Source: Seriola aureovittata (taxonomy: Eukaryota; Chordata; Actinopteri; Carangiformes; Carangidae). From it: a DNA stretch of 64,000 nt. Below are positions 9,970 through 20,722 of this stretch, piece by piece. Positions within the stretch are counted from its first letter, which is position 1. Every line of letters begins with the position of its first letter. A program made the translations under genes and the position numbers. The stretch is taken from assembly GCF_021018895.1 (NCBI RefSeq), contig NC_079366.1, positions 28,110,770 to 28,174,769 on the forward strand. Direction: 5' to 3'. Below the pieces are notes generated by a model. That model made no database searches. It was given only the letters and a program-made list of their open reading frames with translations, and was not told the origin of the DNA.

Positions 9970-12061
9970 TGCTATAATTCCTTGTGCTGCCAACACTTTG
10001 AAAGTGAAAAGTGAACAGTAAAAATAGCAACAGCAAACTAACTCCACTGACTCTAGTTTAAAGGGCAACACTGCTTATCTAGGTCGTGGATAGTCATCTA
10101 TCATGGTCAGAACTGATTGATACTGTTGTGGCCCATGAGTTAAGGAGCTGATCCCTGAACCACATCACCCCAAAGGCAGAGTGCCTTTGTTGCACGTCAT
10201 TTACTTTATCATAAATGATACAGAGATTGAATGTTAGTCTTTGGTTTTCTGACTTTTGGAGGGAGTTATTAATTTCAGAGCTTATTGCACTTAATTTAGC
10301 TGTGCTCTCATTTAACTGCCATCTCTTATGGTCAGTTGCTAGACATCAGAGATTGACCATGAACAACTTCATCTAAAAGTAAGCAACCCTCGTCCCCTTT
10401 CTCGAAATCCCAGGGGTGTGTGGGCTGCCTTCAGCACATCAAGATTGACTTCTGAACGCTCCACTAGCCAGGGCCATCTCAGCCACACCAAACTAATAGG
10501 CAGAGTGAAGGCGAAAGAGGGAGAGAGAGAGAGAGGTATACGAAGGTAAAAAGCGAGACATAGTAACAACTAATCAAATGGCTCCAGAATGAAATGGCCA
10601 CGGAGAGAGTAAAGTCAAAGAGAGTGATGGGGAAATAGAAGCACATGAAGTGCAAGAGATTTGTCTCAAGGAGAGATAATGACAGTGAAAGAAGGGGAAA
10701 GTAATACTCTAAGAGGTTGATGGTGGGTAAGAGAGAAATAAGCTATTAAACAGGTTTGGGTTGCAAGTCATACATCTAGATATAACATGAAGGGAGCCGA
10801 TCAAAGAAAGAGGCAAAAGTCAAGTTTCACTTACCGGAAAAAAGAGGTGGAATGAGAGAAAAGTTAATTATAGAGGTTGAAATAGGTAAGAGATGATTAG
10901 ATTATTTAACATTTTCTTGCAAACTGCCAAAACCGACTTGGAGATATTTACCACGGCCCCCATCTGCGGCTCATATTTAATGGTAAATCTGATTAAGGCG
11001 AACGTGACATACACTTGGGAGAAAGACAGAGGGAGATCGGTTCTGTCGTAATGAAGATGACAGAAAAAACGGCGACCAGTGGGAATACAATCCCCAGCCA
11101 AGGTCTCAGGATCCGGGCTTTCTGCCTGACGGCACTCCCCCGTCTCATTATTGGACAAGATGAACGAGGCTGGGTGACAGAGAGGGAACAGAGTTTGAGG
11201 TTCCATGTCAATTGCAGTGGATGGATTTTGTAAGTAAAAGGAGGAGGGGGCAGACGTAGAGAACACATTCCCAAGACACTGGATGACAAGTTGCGAGGAA
11301 GACAGAGCACGACTAATAAAGACGGATTTCATCTTTCCCTCGATTCTTTACTCTCTCGCTGCCTTCTCCCAACCCTGTGTGATTCACCAGGTGCAGCTAA
11401 CCTTTTTAATAATTAATCTAGCAGTGAATAAAATGCCAAAACCCATTTCTTCGTGCTTATGCAACATAATATTCAATTTGTGTCTGGTGTCTCAAAATTG
11501 TTTTTTTCTTTTTTCTAACTTTTATTTAAGCAAATACCTGCAGGGACAGCCATCTTTTCTGATAAGATACCAATAGATGCAGCGATGCAGACTCATTTCT
11601 TACTGAAATACTGCGGAGGGAATTTATTCTTGAAGTTTAGAAAATTGATGAATAAATTGTGAAAATTCCTCTTATGAAAAAAAGATATGTAGCTCCCTGG
11701 CAACATGTGAAATCTCCCGTTTTATTACTCTGGCACCAAATAGACTGTTATAGAAGAACATACTGACGTATGATATTTCATGCAAACATATTTTCTTAAC
11801 AGATTGTGTGTCTTTGCATCGGTGAATGCATTGACTCACATGTCACTATGAACAAACAGGTTAAGTACAGTAGTTTGACAGACACTCAGTTGTGACAGAT
11901 CTAGCTAGCTGTCATCTCAGTGCCAGGCTAAAAATGTCAGAATGTTTTGTTAGACGGCTTTTGATGTGCTCAGAGAACACATTTACATAGGCTCACTTAA
12001 TATAGACACAGAAACAGAATCTAGTTTCCCCTTGCTGTTTCTGTTCACCACAGCACTTCTT
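9970..12061. other. Unassigned; possible LINE-flanking sequence then unique sequence
   Basis: Downstream of the RT fragment no further RT motif could be read in frame. From about 10500 to 10860 the plus strand is purine-rich with a GA run near 10521-10535. The paired open frames at 10868-11332 (minus) and 10993-11310 (minus) overlap in different frames and show no known domain. Confidence 0.35.
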
Positions 12062-12241
12062 TTTTTAAATTATTTTTTGGGCCTTTTATGCCTTTGTGGA
12101 CAGTGCAGAAGAGAGAGACAGGAAACGGGGAGGCAGAGAGAGGGGGAATGACATGCAGCAAAGGGCTGTCCTTTGCGGGGCCCGAACCGGGGCCAACTGC
12201 ACATGGGGCAGATGCTCAACCAACTGAGCTACTCGACGCCC
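12062..12241 (-). mobile_element. tRNA-derived SINE
   Basis: On the minus strand the head starts GGCGTCGAGTAGCTCAGTTGG. It contains a perfect RNA polymerase III A box, TAGCTCAGTTGG (12220-12231). A B box, GGTTCGGGCC, lies at about 12178-12188, with one change from GGTTCRANNCC. The body reads 'ctttgctgcatgtcattccc' then a CT-rich stretch, the layout of a common fish SINE whose tail has 'ataaaaggccc'. The minus-strand 3' end runs into T/A-rich sequence near 12062. It is a SINE, not a tRNA gene, because the cloverleaf is not complete and the body is attached. Confidence 0.8.
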
Positions 12242-13695
12242 CACCACAGCCCTTCTTGTGTCCATGAGTGGCTGTTTCCCAAACCAATCAACCTGACTCA
12301 CAACAGGTGCTGCAGCTGGCTCAGTGGGAGGGAACCAGATCCTCTTCCCTCTCTGTGGTTAATATTTTAAACGTAAAGAGTTGTTTGTCTTTTGCTATGT
12401 CTTGATGTACTCATTTAACAGGTGGGGAAAGTACTCTTGTTTCCTGTGTGAATGGGAGACGGAGCGGATGTTAATGTAATGTGACCATGGGCGCATTACA
12501 TTTCCCTTATTTGAGCTTTGCTTGCTATTTGTCTTTCTCTTCTGCCACTTGTTAACGTTCTGGTCCTCCATCTTCAGCACCATCCCAAAACTCCCTTCTC
12601 TCTTGTTTGTGCTCTGAGAAGCGAGGAGAGACTGAGTGACTCAAAAGGGGATCGCATCACAACATCACTGCAGCGCAGACAGACAAATAATAGCTTCTGT
12701 TGAATCTATTGAGCATGGTACTCCAACATTTTAGATTTTGCTTTACAGATTCACCATAAAATCATCAGTTAAACAGAGGATCTGAAGGTCTGACTGATTG
12801 AATACAACCCCAAAAAACCACAAAGCGTTTGTTGATAAGAAAGACACATTTTTGCGGTACTGCTTAATTTACCAACTGGCCCCACTGGTCTACTAAAAGA
12901 TGGGACACAGAGAAAACCCATATCATATCAATGACATATCAATGCTACACCATCACAGCTCTTCTCTGCACACTCTAGTCTGTTTGCATATTTGCATCAC
13001 TGCACTACGTCATATGTTTCATTGCTCTGATTGGTTGTACGTCTGTCCAATCACGTCCAGAGGCATGTTGGCCTGCAATCATTGGAAATGCCCGATGAAA
13101 ATTGAAGAAGAAAGAAGAGAGAAATCTTTCATATGTATTCAGACTCTGAGCAGTGAATTTCATATATGTGGTCTGACTAATCATTACACAGTATAAAACC
13201 CTTCTTTTTATGTATGGGCAATTCTAAACCATTAAAATTTCATTAAAAAGATCCAGCTGTACCATCATCATCAGAAATGGATGTGGGCTTAGATGAGAGT
13301 ATAGGAAGAGACGTCTCATCTCTTTGAGTCTTCTCCCCTCACATCTTTTCCTTCCTTCTTTAGTGGGAGGGACTACGATGCCAAGAAAATGACGCAAGTG
13401 AGGGAAATGTGGAGGCAGTTCAGGGAATTGAGATAATTAAATGCACACATCATTTCCTGTGAATCCCTGCTGCACGTGAAGGCGGGTTGAATCCAGGACG
13501 CTAGCAATGAAAAACAACTACATAAAAGAAGGCGAGGTACAGAAAGCAAGCACATTGAGTGCTTATTGCATAAGTTAAACAGCACCAAAAACAGGATTTG
13601 ATTACTTCAGTCTAATGTCTGAGCAGAGGTCTGATCAGCCAGAATAAGGGGAACAGCTGTATGGGTGTACAGGACCTTTATCCTGTAACCTACTG
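12242..13695. other. Unassigned, no gene seen
   Basis: Only short open frames occur, none with a recognisable product. Confidence 0.4.
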
Positions 13696-13743
13696 TAATA
13701 TTTCTCCACTGTGTAATATATTTTACACAGTGGAGAAATATTA
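13696..13743. repeat. Perfect 21-bp inverted repeat with a 6-nt loop
   Basis: The left arm 13696-13716 (t-aatatttctccactgtgtaa) is exactly complementary to the right arm 13723-13743 across the loop TATATT. The arm is far longer than expected by chance. It is too short for an animal miRNA precursor of usual size and carries no known miRNA seed that I recognise. It could be a fossil of a minute fold-back element. Confidence 0.85.
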
Positions 13744-14863
13744 TTAGTTAATCTTGTTCTTTGACTTTTTCCCCCATTCTTTCATTCAGTTTTTTTTTTT
13801 TGTCATTATCAGCTTTTTTTTTTTTACCTTTAGGTGCAGATGAAACTTTTTTATAATATGCCTTTCATAACTTATATAAATTAATTACTTTTCAAATTCC
13901 ATTCTCCGACTTCTGCAAAAAGAAGGCTTGTGGATTTATAAAAAGGCAGGTGAGCTTAGAAACAAGGTCACTCAACCATTGTTTTCTTGAGCGGCACAAA
14001 AAGGGAACACTTGCCACGCTGTGAGGCGGAAACCAATCTCATGCCCTGTGAAGGGCTCGTAGTCTCCTTTCCTGCCTCTTCTGTTGCCTTTTTTTGTTTC
14101 CCCTTTCTGTTTTAAGACATATTTTGGAGCCTGACACATAATTAAGGAGTAAAGTGTCGTTTTGATTTGGCTATCAAGCTAATTAGGACAAAACCTCTTC
14201 CAGTATAAGTGCTCATCACCATCTTGCTGGCCAATTACCAAGGAGGAAGGAGGAATCTGTTTGAGTGTTTCTTGGTGCGCTTATTGATTTTGAATGCATC
14301 AATGAATTTTTTGTGGAGCTACAAATCTGCTTTTCTGTTTGTGGGCTCTCTCGTGTATTTAATCTCCCTCGCCATCCCTTCCTCTATCCTCTTCATCACT
14401 CGCTCTTAGCTGCCTCTGTTCCCTGCAGTGTAGCTTAGCTTATAGCTTATCGCCGATGTCACTCGTCACTTCTGGAAGCATAAAATATGATTGTGGAAAG
14501 GAACGCGCGGCTCTCGTTTTCCACTGTGGATTGAGTGATCACACCCTGCGGCGGTGTGCGTCAGTAGCCTCTTCCGGCAGCAAGTGAATACACAACTCGC
14601 CTCTCCTCAAAAAGAAACAAGTAACATATACAACAGTCTGAAGTTTGAAAGGGAAGTTTCAAAATATGGTGGTTGCAAAAAAAAAAAAAAAACAGAAAAC
14701 CTGCAAAAAATCAGGGGGAAATAAGAGAGTGAAAGTTACTCTGCTAAAACGTCATCCTAAGATAGAAGAACTGGGCAGTTTTCTGGTACGTTTGCAAGAA
14801 AAAAAAAGTTTATAAAGAGCTGTCCTCCTGTAAAAAAGGAGCCCATAGGTCGTCTCTGCAGCA
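13744..14863. other. Unassigned, possible non-coding conserved sequence
   Basis: Poly-T runs occur near 13790-13801 and 13815-13825, and a poly-A run at 14677-14692. The stretch 14100-14420 is complex and contains 'cataattaagg' and 'gctaattagg', which include homeodomain-type TAATTA/TAATTA-like cores. No gene is visible. Confidence 0.3.
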
Positions 14864-14867
14864 GGTT

Positions 14868-15190
14868 ATTATTTATGACCAAGCGGCAACCTCTGGCGCT
14901 GAACAATGAAGCCAACATGGGAGTGGCAACAACTGCAGTTCCTCCAATGACCACCTGAGGCTTGCTCCAAAAGTGAGTCAGTCCCCATAGACTCCCATGT
15001 TAAAAACTTTACAGCAGAGAGAAACATGTTTGCAGCCTGGTACAAAATAGTTTTGGTCTCAATGGCTAATCTCCTCCTTCATGACATTTGCACGGGGGGG
15101 TGAATTTTTTATATAATCCTAATTTTATCAAGGCTTAAAGTTATGCATAATTAAGGGGCGTGGCCAACTTTGAGTGATGCCCAGCAACGC
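14868..15190 (+). repeat. Teleost interspersed repeat, long copy
   Basis: Phrases here are typical of a fish dispersed repeat I recall: 'gcggcaacctctgg', 'atgaagccaacatgg', 'ccaaaagtgagtcagtcccc', 'gcctggtacaaaatag' and 'aattaaggggcgtggcc'. The last third, from 'gtgaattttttatataat' on, is shared with the second copy at 29735-30045 in the same orientation, which supports a repeat family inside this window. Its class is not clear; no terminal inverted repeat or RT is visible. Confidence 0.6.
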
Positions 15191-15511
15191 TCCCTGGATC
15201 TATTAAGATATAAAGAAAAATACAGTTCAAAGCAGAGAGTGGAAATTTTGCAGATTTATACCCATGAATGTTTTCGCCCAGTAGAGTAATAGGATATGAT
15301 AGCTGAACTTAAGATGCACTTACACTTGGCTTTGCGTGCCAGTGCGGCCACTCTGACATCTAACCACTCAGTGACCCAGTAATACTACATGCTCATGAAG
15401 AGACACATGTGATGGGGAGGGTAGAATTCATTAGGCTCCATGTACGCTTTTATCTGGCTCATTAAAGGAGATGTGAACGAGCGACCAGGAAGCTGTGTGT
15501 CACATTCTTTT
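15191..15511. other. Unassigned stretch
   Basis: Short unique sequence between the interspersed repeat and the CA/TA tracts; nothing recognisable. Confidence 0.35.
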
Positions 15512-15534
15512 TCACACACACACACACACACACC

Positions 15535-15568
<34 letters not shown>
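15512..15568. repeat. (CA)n then (TA)n microsatellite
   Basis: About 23 CA units with one CCCA interruption run into a short TA stretch ending near 15568. Confidence 0.9.
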
Positions 15569-15569
<1 letters not shown>

Positions 15570-15641
15570 TTTTAATAAGAAATAATTCCCGTCTGCACTT
15601 CTACACCAAACGTTGCCATTCACTGTGTGTTTATTGGCATA

Positions 15642-15706
15642 AGATATATACGATATATATGATATATATATACATATCATATGATATATACATATCATAT
15701 GCAAAT
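15642..15706. repeat. AT-rich palindromic tandem, 18-bp unit, ending in an octamer
   Basis: GATATATACATATCATAT-like units follow one another and are nearly self-complementary. The last one runs into ATGCAAAT at 15699-15706, an exact POU/octamer motif. The tract is probably unwinding-prone. Confidence 0.7.
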
Positions 15707-16678
15707 ACAGACAGTAAATGGCACTGTTTGTTTTAGAAGCGCAGAAGGGAATTATTTTTTCTTAAAACTATCCTGTCAAATGAAATCTGAAAAAAGAAAA
15801 ACCTGTGCCGTCTAATTGATATGCCATAAATTCATAATTTTCCCAATTAAAACCAGTGAGTGACAAATCAAAGAATAAAAGTGTAATCAGAAAATGTGTT
15901 TACCGAGTTATTTGAATCCAGGTTGGTAAAAATGAGCCTGCTGTGTTTTCTAGTCACCTCTCGCCGCCAATTTATTTTTCCCCACCATCAAGCCTGAACA
16001 TCAAATCTATTTTGCATGAATATGGTTTCAGGAGAGAGAGACACGCTGAGAGGCTTACAGAAAGGCGCTACTCTGCTCTTCATTCTTCTCACTCTTACTC
16101 TCTTGTTAGCTTTCCTCCAACATTAACGCCCTGTGCACATCACTCTGCTCCCGCTGCTGTACAGCCTGCATACCTCAACTCTGTCACCATTTCATCCTGC
16201 TCCATTACTCTCCATCCCTCCCTCCCGTCTGCCTTTCTGTTCCCTATTGGTCTTACTTTTAAAGCCCGATTTAAACACCTAATTAACTACCACAAGCTAA
16301 TTTTGAGGCGGCCCTTTTGTTTCGATAAACTTTATTTGAAGCACCGATGAATAAAATCGATTGGGGGGGAGACCGATTGCTGTCGCATTTCGAAGGCCCC
16401 TTCAAACGTGGAGGAGAAATGTAGCCTTCATTTTTCCTGGGCAACAAAGGCTCCGATGGGTTGATCCTTCATGTCCCAACCTATCCCAAGATTCATTGCA
16501 CATTGGTAATGAAAATATGGCAGCAAGCGACCGAGAGAGAGAGAGAGAGAGAGACACTGAGGATTACACGTTTATATGTAAGTGTTGGGTTTCAGCTCAG
16601 TTCAAAAGCTAATAGTACAACTGTTAAAACCAAAGGCCTTAAAACCTCAAGTGAAAAAAAAAGTTAGGCGTTTTCAAG
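15707..16678. other. Unassigned with a short GA tract
   Basis: A (GA)n run lies at 16532-16553. The 135-residue open frame at 15943-16350 is serine/proline/histidine-rich from CT-rich sequence and shows no domain, so it is not called as a gene. Confidence 0.35.
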
Positions 16679-16786
16679 GTTGCTAAGGCGACAGGAGCGG
16701 TGCTTTGCAACACAGCGAGAAGGGCGGGCGCAGCTCCATCGGTTGGTTTGGCCTTCGCGAATCAAGGTCACAGTGTCTATATATAG
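16679..16786. promoter_or_regulatory. Candidate regulatory cluster: X-box, GC box, ERR/SF1 site, MEF2/TATA-like site
   Basis: Within 108 bp there are four motifs. One is a full match, on the minus strand, to the RFX X-box (GTCGCC-TT-AGCAAC, 16679-16692). One is a GC box GGGCGGG (16722-16728). One is TCAAGGTCA (16762-16770), the consensus extended half-site of ERR and SF-1 type nuclear receptors. The last is CTATATATAG (16777-16786), which fits both the MEF2 consensus and a TATA box. The segment is more CpG-rich than its surroundings (gcgacaggagcgg, gggcgggcgcag, ttcgcgaatc). Each motif alone is expected by chance now and then; the clustering is the point. No gene start follows that I can support. 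Confidence 0.3.
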
Positions 16787-17395
16787 CTTTAAAAAGTTGC
16801 AAATCTGTTACAGGGTGGGCTCATTGTAGATGAACTTGTATAATGTCAAGCCAACTACTTCTTAAAATTGTTGACGGTCAATTTATACTGACAAGTCAGC
16901 AAAGCCAGGGCATGATGAGTTTTTTCCTTCATTAACTTAATGGGAAACTTGAGGTTTGTGCTTTTGGCAGCTAAAAGACCAGGAACCTGTTTATTTCCAG
17001 TGCCATTAACTCAATTCACTCTGATTAATTTATTTATTAGAGTATAGAGAAGATGCCAGTTATTCATTATAATATGTTTGTATGGATGATGATGTTTTTT
17101 AAAGTTATGACTTGGCATCTTGTTCTCTGTTTAATATTCTTTTGTATATTTGTGCTCGTTTTTATGAGTTTGGCTGCAAGAGACAAAGGTAAAATTGAAT
17201 TGCAATTAATCAGCTGCAGGTTTACCAACAGTGCTAACCTCCTCCTTCAAACCAACGGTCTCTTCTACTAGTCTCACTCTATCTTGCAACATTCATGCTT
17301 TTTTTTTTATCTTGCTCTTTGATACCTCGTCCATGTCTTCCTCAACTTCATCTCAAAACGTCTTGCATCATAAGTTTTTAGATTTCTTGTCAACA
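16787..17395. other. Unassigned AT-rich stretch
   Basis: No gene is supported downstream of the regulatory cluster. The first ATG after the TATA-like site opens only about a dozen codons. Confidence 0.35.
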
Positions 17396-17419
17396 TACAC
17401 ACACACACACACACACACA
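17396..17419. repeat. (AC)n microsatellite
   Basis: About 12 AC units. Confidence 0.9.
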
Positions 17420-17514
17420 ACTACACACCTCTTCTCATGTCACACAAACTCTCCTCTACTGTAAATTCAAACTCAAAAACACCATATGTGTCTGTCTCAG
17501 CATCGTCACACAGC

Positions 17515-17690
17515 CATGTATCTGTCCCTGCATTCAACCATCCATCTTTCATCCCTGCGGTGAGCTAAACATCTGTTTATCCATCCATCTCAGTAGCCTA
17601 TTAAATCTCCATGTATCTCTGTCAGTTTCCATATTTACAATTCATCAGTCACCCACACATCCATCCATTCATTCATCCACCCTTCCCCGG
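17515..17690. repeat. Degenerate ATCC-rich low-complexity stretch
   Basis: Repeated catccatc, cattcattcatcc and related words, with unrelated sequence between them. Probably the remains of an (ATCC)n tetranucleotide array. Confidence 0.5.
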
Positions 17691-20566
17691 GCTCGCCTGC
17701 CTGCGCACGCACTAGCACAAACGCACAGGCACTTGTGCTTTCATTTACTCACTCTAAATTTCTCACACTCATCCATATTTCCACAGGAGTTTTTGTCACA
17801 TTCAGTGAAACCGCAACTGCATCAAATCAGCTCTTCTGACACACATACTATTTTAGTCGTGTGTTACAGTTTAACGCATGTACAGTCCACATCAATGCCT
17901 CCATATGTGCAGACACCCACTCGGCGAGCACTAATGGATCTACAGACGTGTACCCACAAACACGTGAGCGCTCAACAGGTGCGCGCACAAACATCTGCTG
18001 TTGTTGTTGTTGTAGCCGGGGTCAGTTTTTAAAAATGAATTTTGAAACTGATTTTGAAATCAGGCTGCATCACACACATAAGGAGAAATTAAAAACTCAC
18101 CCCAAACATGAACACATGATTTAGGAGATTTGAAAAATAATGGCCCATCACACACGACAGGATATTAAGATTATCGTGCCAGAGGAAGCAATCAGCGACG
18201 CACCGCCTTGCGTGCTTTCACAGGGAAGCAGATGTAAACAAAAATGGAGCCTGTAGTGCAGCAACTTCCTGTAAGGGGTATTAATATTTTACAGTGACAA
18301 AAGACACAAAGCAGGAGCGTCAACAAAGCATGGATGAGAAAAAATATTTGGGGTGACGTCACCAACATGGGTTGTCTCTTCTTCAGCGAGAACAGGACAT
18401 GAGATTTTAAAAACCTGTCAACAGGAGTATGCTAGCTAACGTTAGCCTGAAGGGCTAGAATGTTCACCGTTGCTCGGCAACACCATCAGCTGCCCTGGGA
18501 CTGGTAATCACAATTGTAACCTTTCCGATTTAAAATCCTAAACATTAAACATGGATGAATCAGGGTTATATTGGGCTGAAACTCCTGCACTCTTGTAGGT
18601 TTAATTAAAACCACTTCTAATCGATAATATTTTCAAACCACATTGATGTTTATTACAGAAAAGTCATTTAGGTTGTTTCTTCAGCTAAGTAAACAGAAAC
18701 TCAAGCAGCTAATGATCTCAAACTGCTGAAATGTTGATACCTTCAGAATAAACTTTACATTTTTTGCACAAAACTAGCCCCCCATCTTTTCCATTGGACG
18801 TACAGTTCCTTTCATGGCCAATATGAACAGGAGTAATAATTACAGCAAGCAAAAACTATTTCAGTGAATGTATATGAATGTGAATGTTGTTTTAAGACAG
18901 ATACAATAGTGAGACTGAAGCAGATTTTAAATAGCGTCATATTCATAACTCAACCGAGACTTCTGCCTTTAGATCTCTGTGTTTACTAGTCAATCCATGT
19001 TCTGCTGCTGATCCACAGAAATGATCTCTGGGTGTGGAACAAAAAAAAAGAACAGAGGAGCTGAAATGAGTTTCCTTCGCGGCGTCTCGGCTCACTCCTC
19101 TGGGACAGGATGAGATGAGGGCGAGCGAAAGGAGGTTGAGTGGAATGAGGTACCAGATATCGTCAGGTTGTTTCAGCCAGAAACGTGCAATAAAGTCAGA
19201 CGTTTGTGTTTAATGCAGTGGGGAAATGCATGCAGGAGTGTCCGGTGGAGGGTTTGATGCGTCTCTCTTGGTTTGATTTCAGGGGCATTAACTCCCATAT
19301 CTGCGACTGCTGAGTGGCGCTGCACTCACACTGTGCTATCAGAACATCAAAAACCAACCAACAACAGAGATTCATTTGAGGAGACAAAACTGAAACGCAA
19401 CGTGAATCGTTCCGAACCACAACTCAATGCTCAGAACTCGACCGTCACACGCTGGTTTCCAAATAAAAACCGCTCTACAAGAGTAAAAGAAAAAAGGGGG
19501 GAGGCGACCTTATTTCAGGATATTGCTTTCCTCTGCGAGTGCTCCGGTTCTGAGGCTTGAAATCCGTCACCTGCAGTGAGCCACAAAAGTTTCAAATAAG
19601 CTTGTCAGCTGATGTGCATCAGAGGTTGCAGTCACTGAGTTTTGGCCACTTTAGGCGACTACTTACAAATCAAAAATCATGCTGAGGACCTGAGGTAAGT
19701 GTGTTCTGAAATAGTCTCCAGATAATTAAAGCGTCATATTCTTTATTCTGAAAGGCGTGCAGAGCATGTCGGAAGAAACTTTGTACAACTATTCTCCCAG
19801 CAATGTCAAATTATGCGATTAAAAAAAAAAAAGAGAAAAAGATGTCATATCTTCATTTCTCTCGACAGCTTCGCAGTCATGAAACGCTGGAAAGCTTTCT
19901 TTAAGAAGCTTTAATAAACAGCTACATCACTATGGATGTCATAGAAAGCATTTTTGAAAACAAAGTCTAATCCTTTTATGTTTTCATTTTATAACCCAAC
20001 CTGATTACCTCATTTTCTAATAGTCAGCAGGGATGGGTGGATAATCAGATTTGAGATAACAGACTTGGACCCTGGTTTAATGAGGCTAAAATAAATGATT
20101 TTGCTGTTTGAAAGTAACGCTGTCTTTTCTGTATACAGAGCACAAGTGTCTGCTAATGAGGGCCTCAGTCATTAATGAGCTCTCAGACAACATGACGGGG
20201 GAGAGAGAAGTGGGCGAATCCAGCACTCCGATCAAACGCGCATTCACGAGGAGCAAATCGTTCGAGAGGGAGTTGTGAAGTTTTTACGACCGGCGCCTTT
20301 CACGTTTGCCAGAGCGCATGTGTTTCAGTCAATATGAGCTCCCAATGAAGCCTTGAAGACATTAAAATACTTGAAATAATTTTAATTGACAACTATCTTT
20401 CCCCTAAAAGTGCCTAAACATGTCGCCTCAACATGACCATAAAAATGTTACTAATGCTTTAGTTTCCATAATTGGATTGTTGGTAGGAAAACAAATGAAA
20501 TACATAGACAATTAATATTTTGCTGATACCAATATTTTGCAAAACAGTAGGCCTACAATTTTGGGG
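17691..20566. other. Unassigned, no confirmed gene
   Basis: The 12-bp palindrome GCTAACGTTAGC lies at 18435-18446 and a second X-box-like dyad, GTTGCTCGGCAAC, at 18469-18481. A (TTG)n run lies near 17998-18014. Open frames are short and unrecognised. The part at 18230-18490 has repeat-like wording, but I could not define ends or a second copy. Confidence 0.35.
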
Positions 20567-20722
20567 GCACCTCAGAGGCTCACCTGGTAGAGCACGTACC
20601 ATCGGGACTCAGTCCTTACTGCAGTCGCCTGGGTTCGAGTACAAACCACTACTGTATGTTGTATGTCACCCCCCACCCCCCACCCCCCCCCTCTCTCTCT
20701 CTCACCCCAAACTTCGACACTG
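20567..20722 (+). mobile_element. tRNA-derived SINE
   Basis: The head reads GGCTCACCTGGTAGAGCA (A box near 20580-20596), followed by GGGTTCGAGTAC at 20631 (B box). The body is a C-rich and then CT-rich tail after 'gtatgtcaccccccac'. This matches the general plan of the element at 12062-12241, which has 'gcatgtcattccccctctct' at the same place. The C-rich tail has C runs of 6, 6 and 9. It is a SINE copy, not a tRNA gene. Confidence 0.7.

Noticed and set aside
10247..10270. Right end of a Tc1-like element
   Set aside because: 'ctgacttttggaggg' resembles a Tc1 end only weakly and has no partner at the right distance.
12175..12241. Functional tRNA gene on the minus strand
   Set aside because: A box is perfect and a B box is present, but the sequence is joined to a SINE body and the arms do not form a full cloverleaf.
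20567..20645. tRNA gene on the plus strand
   Set aside because: Same reason: SINE head with C/CT-rich SINE tail.
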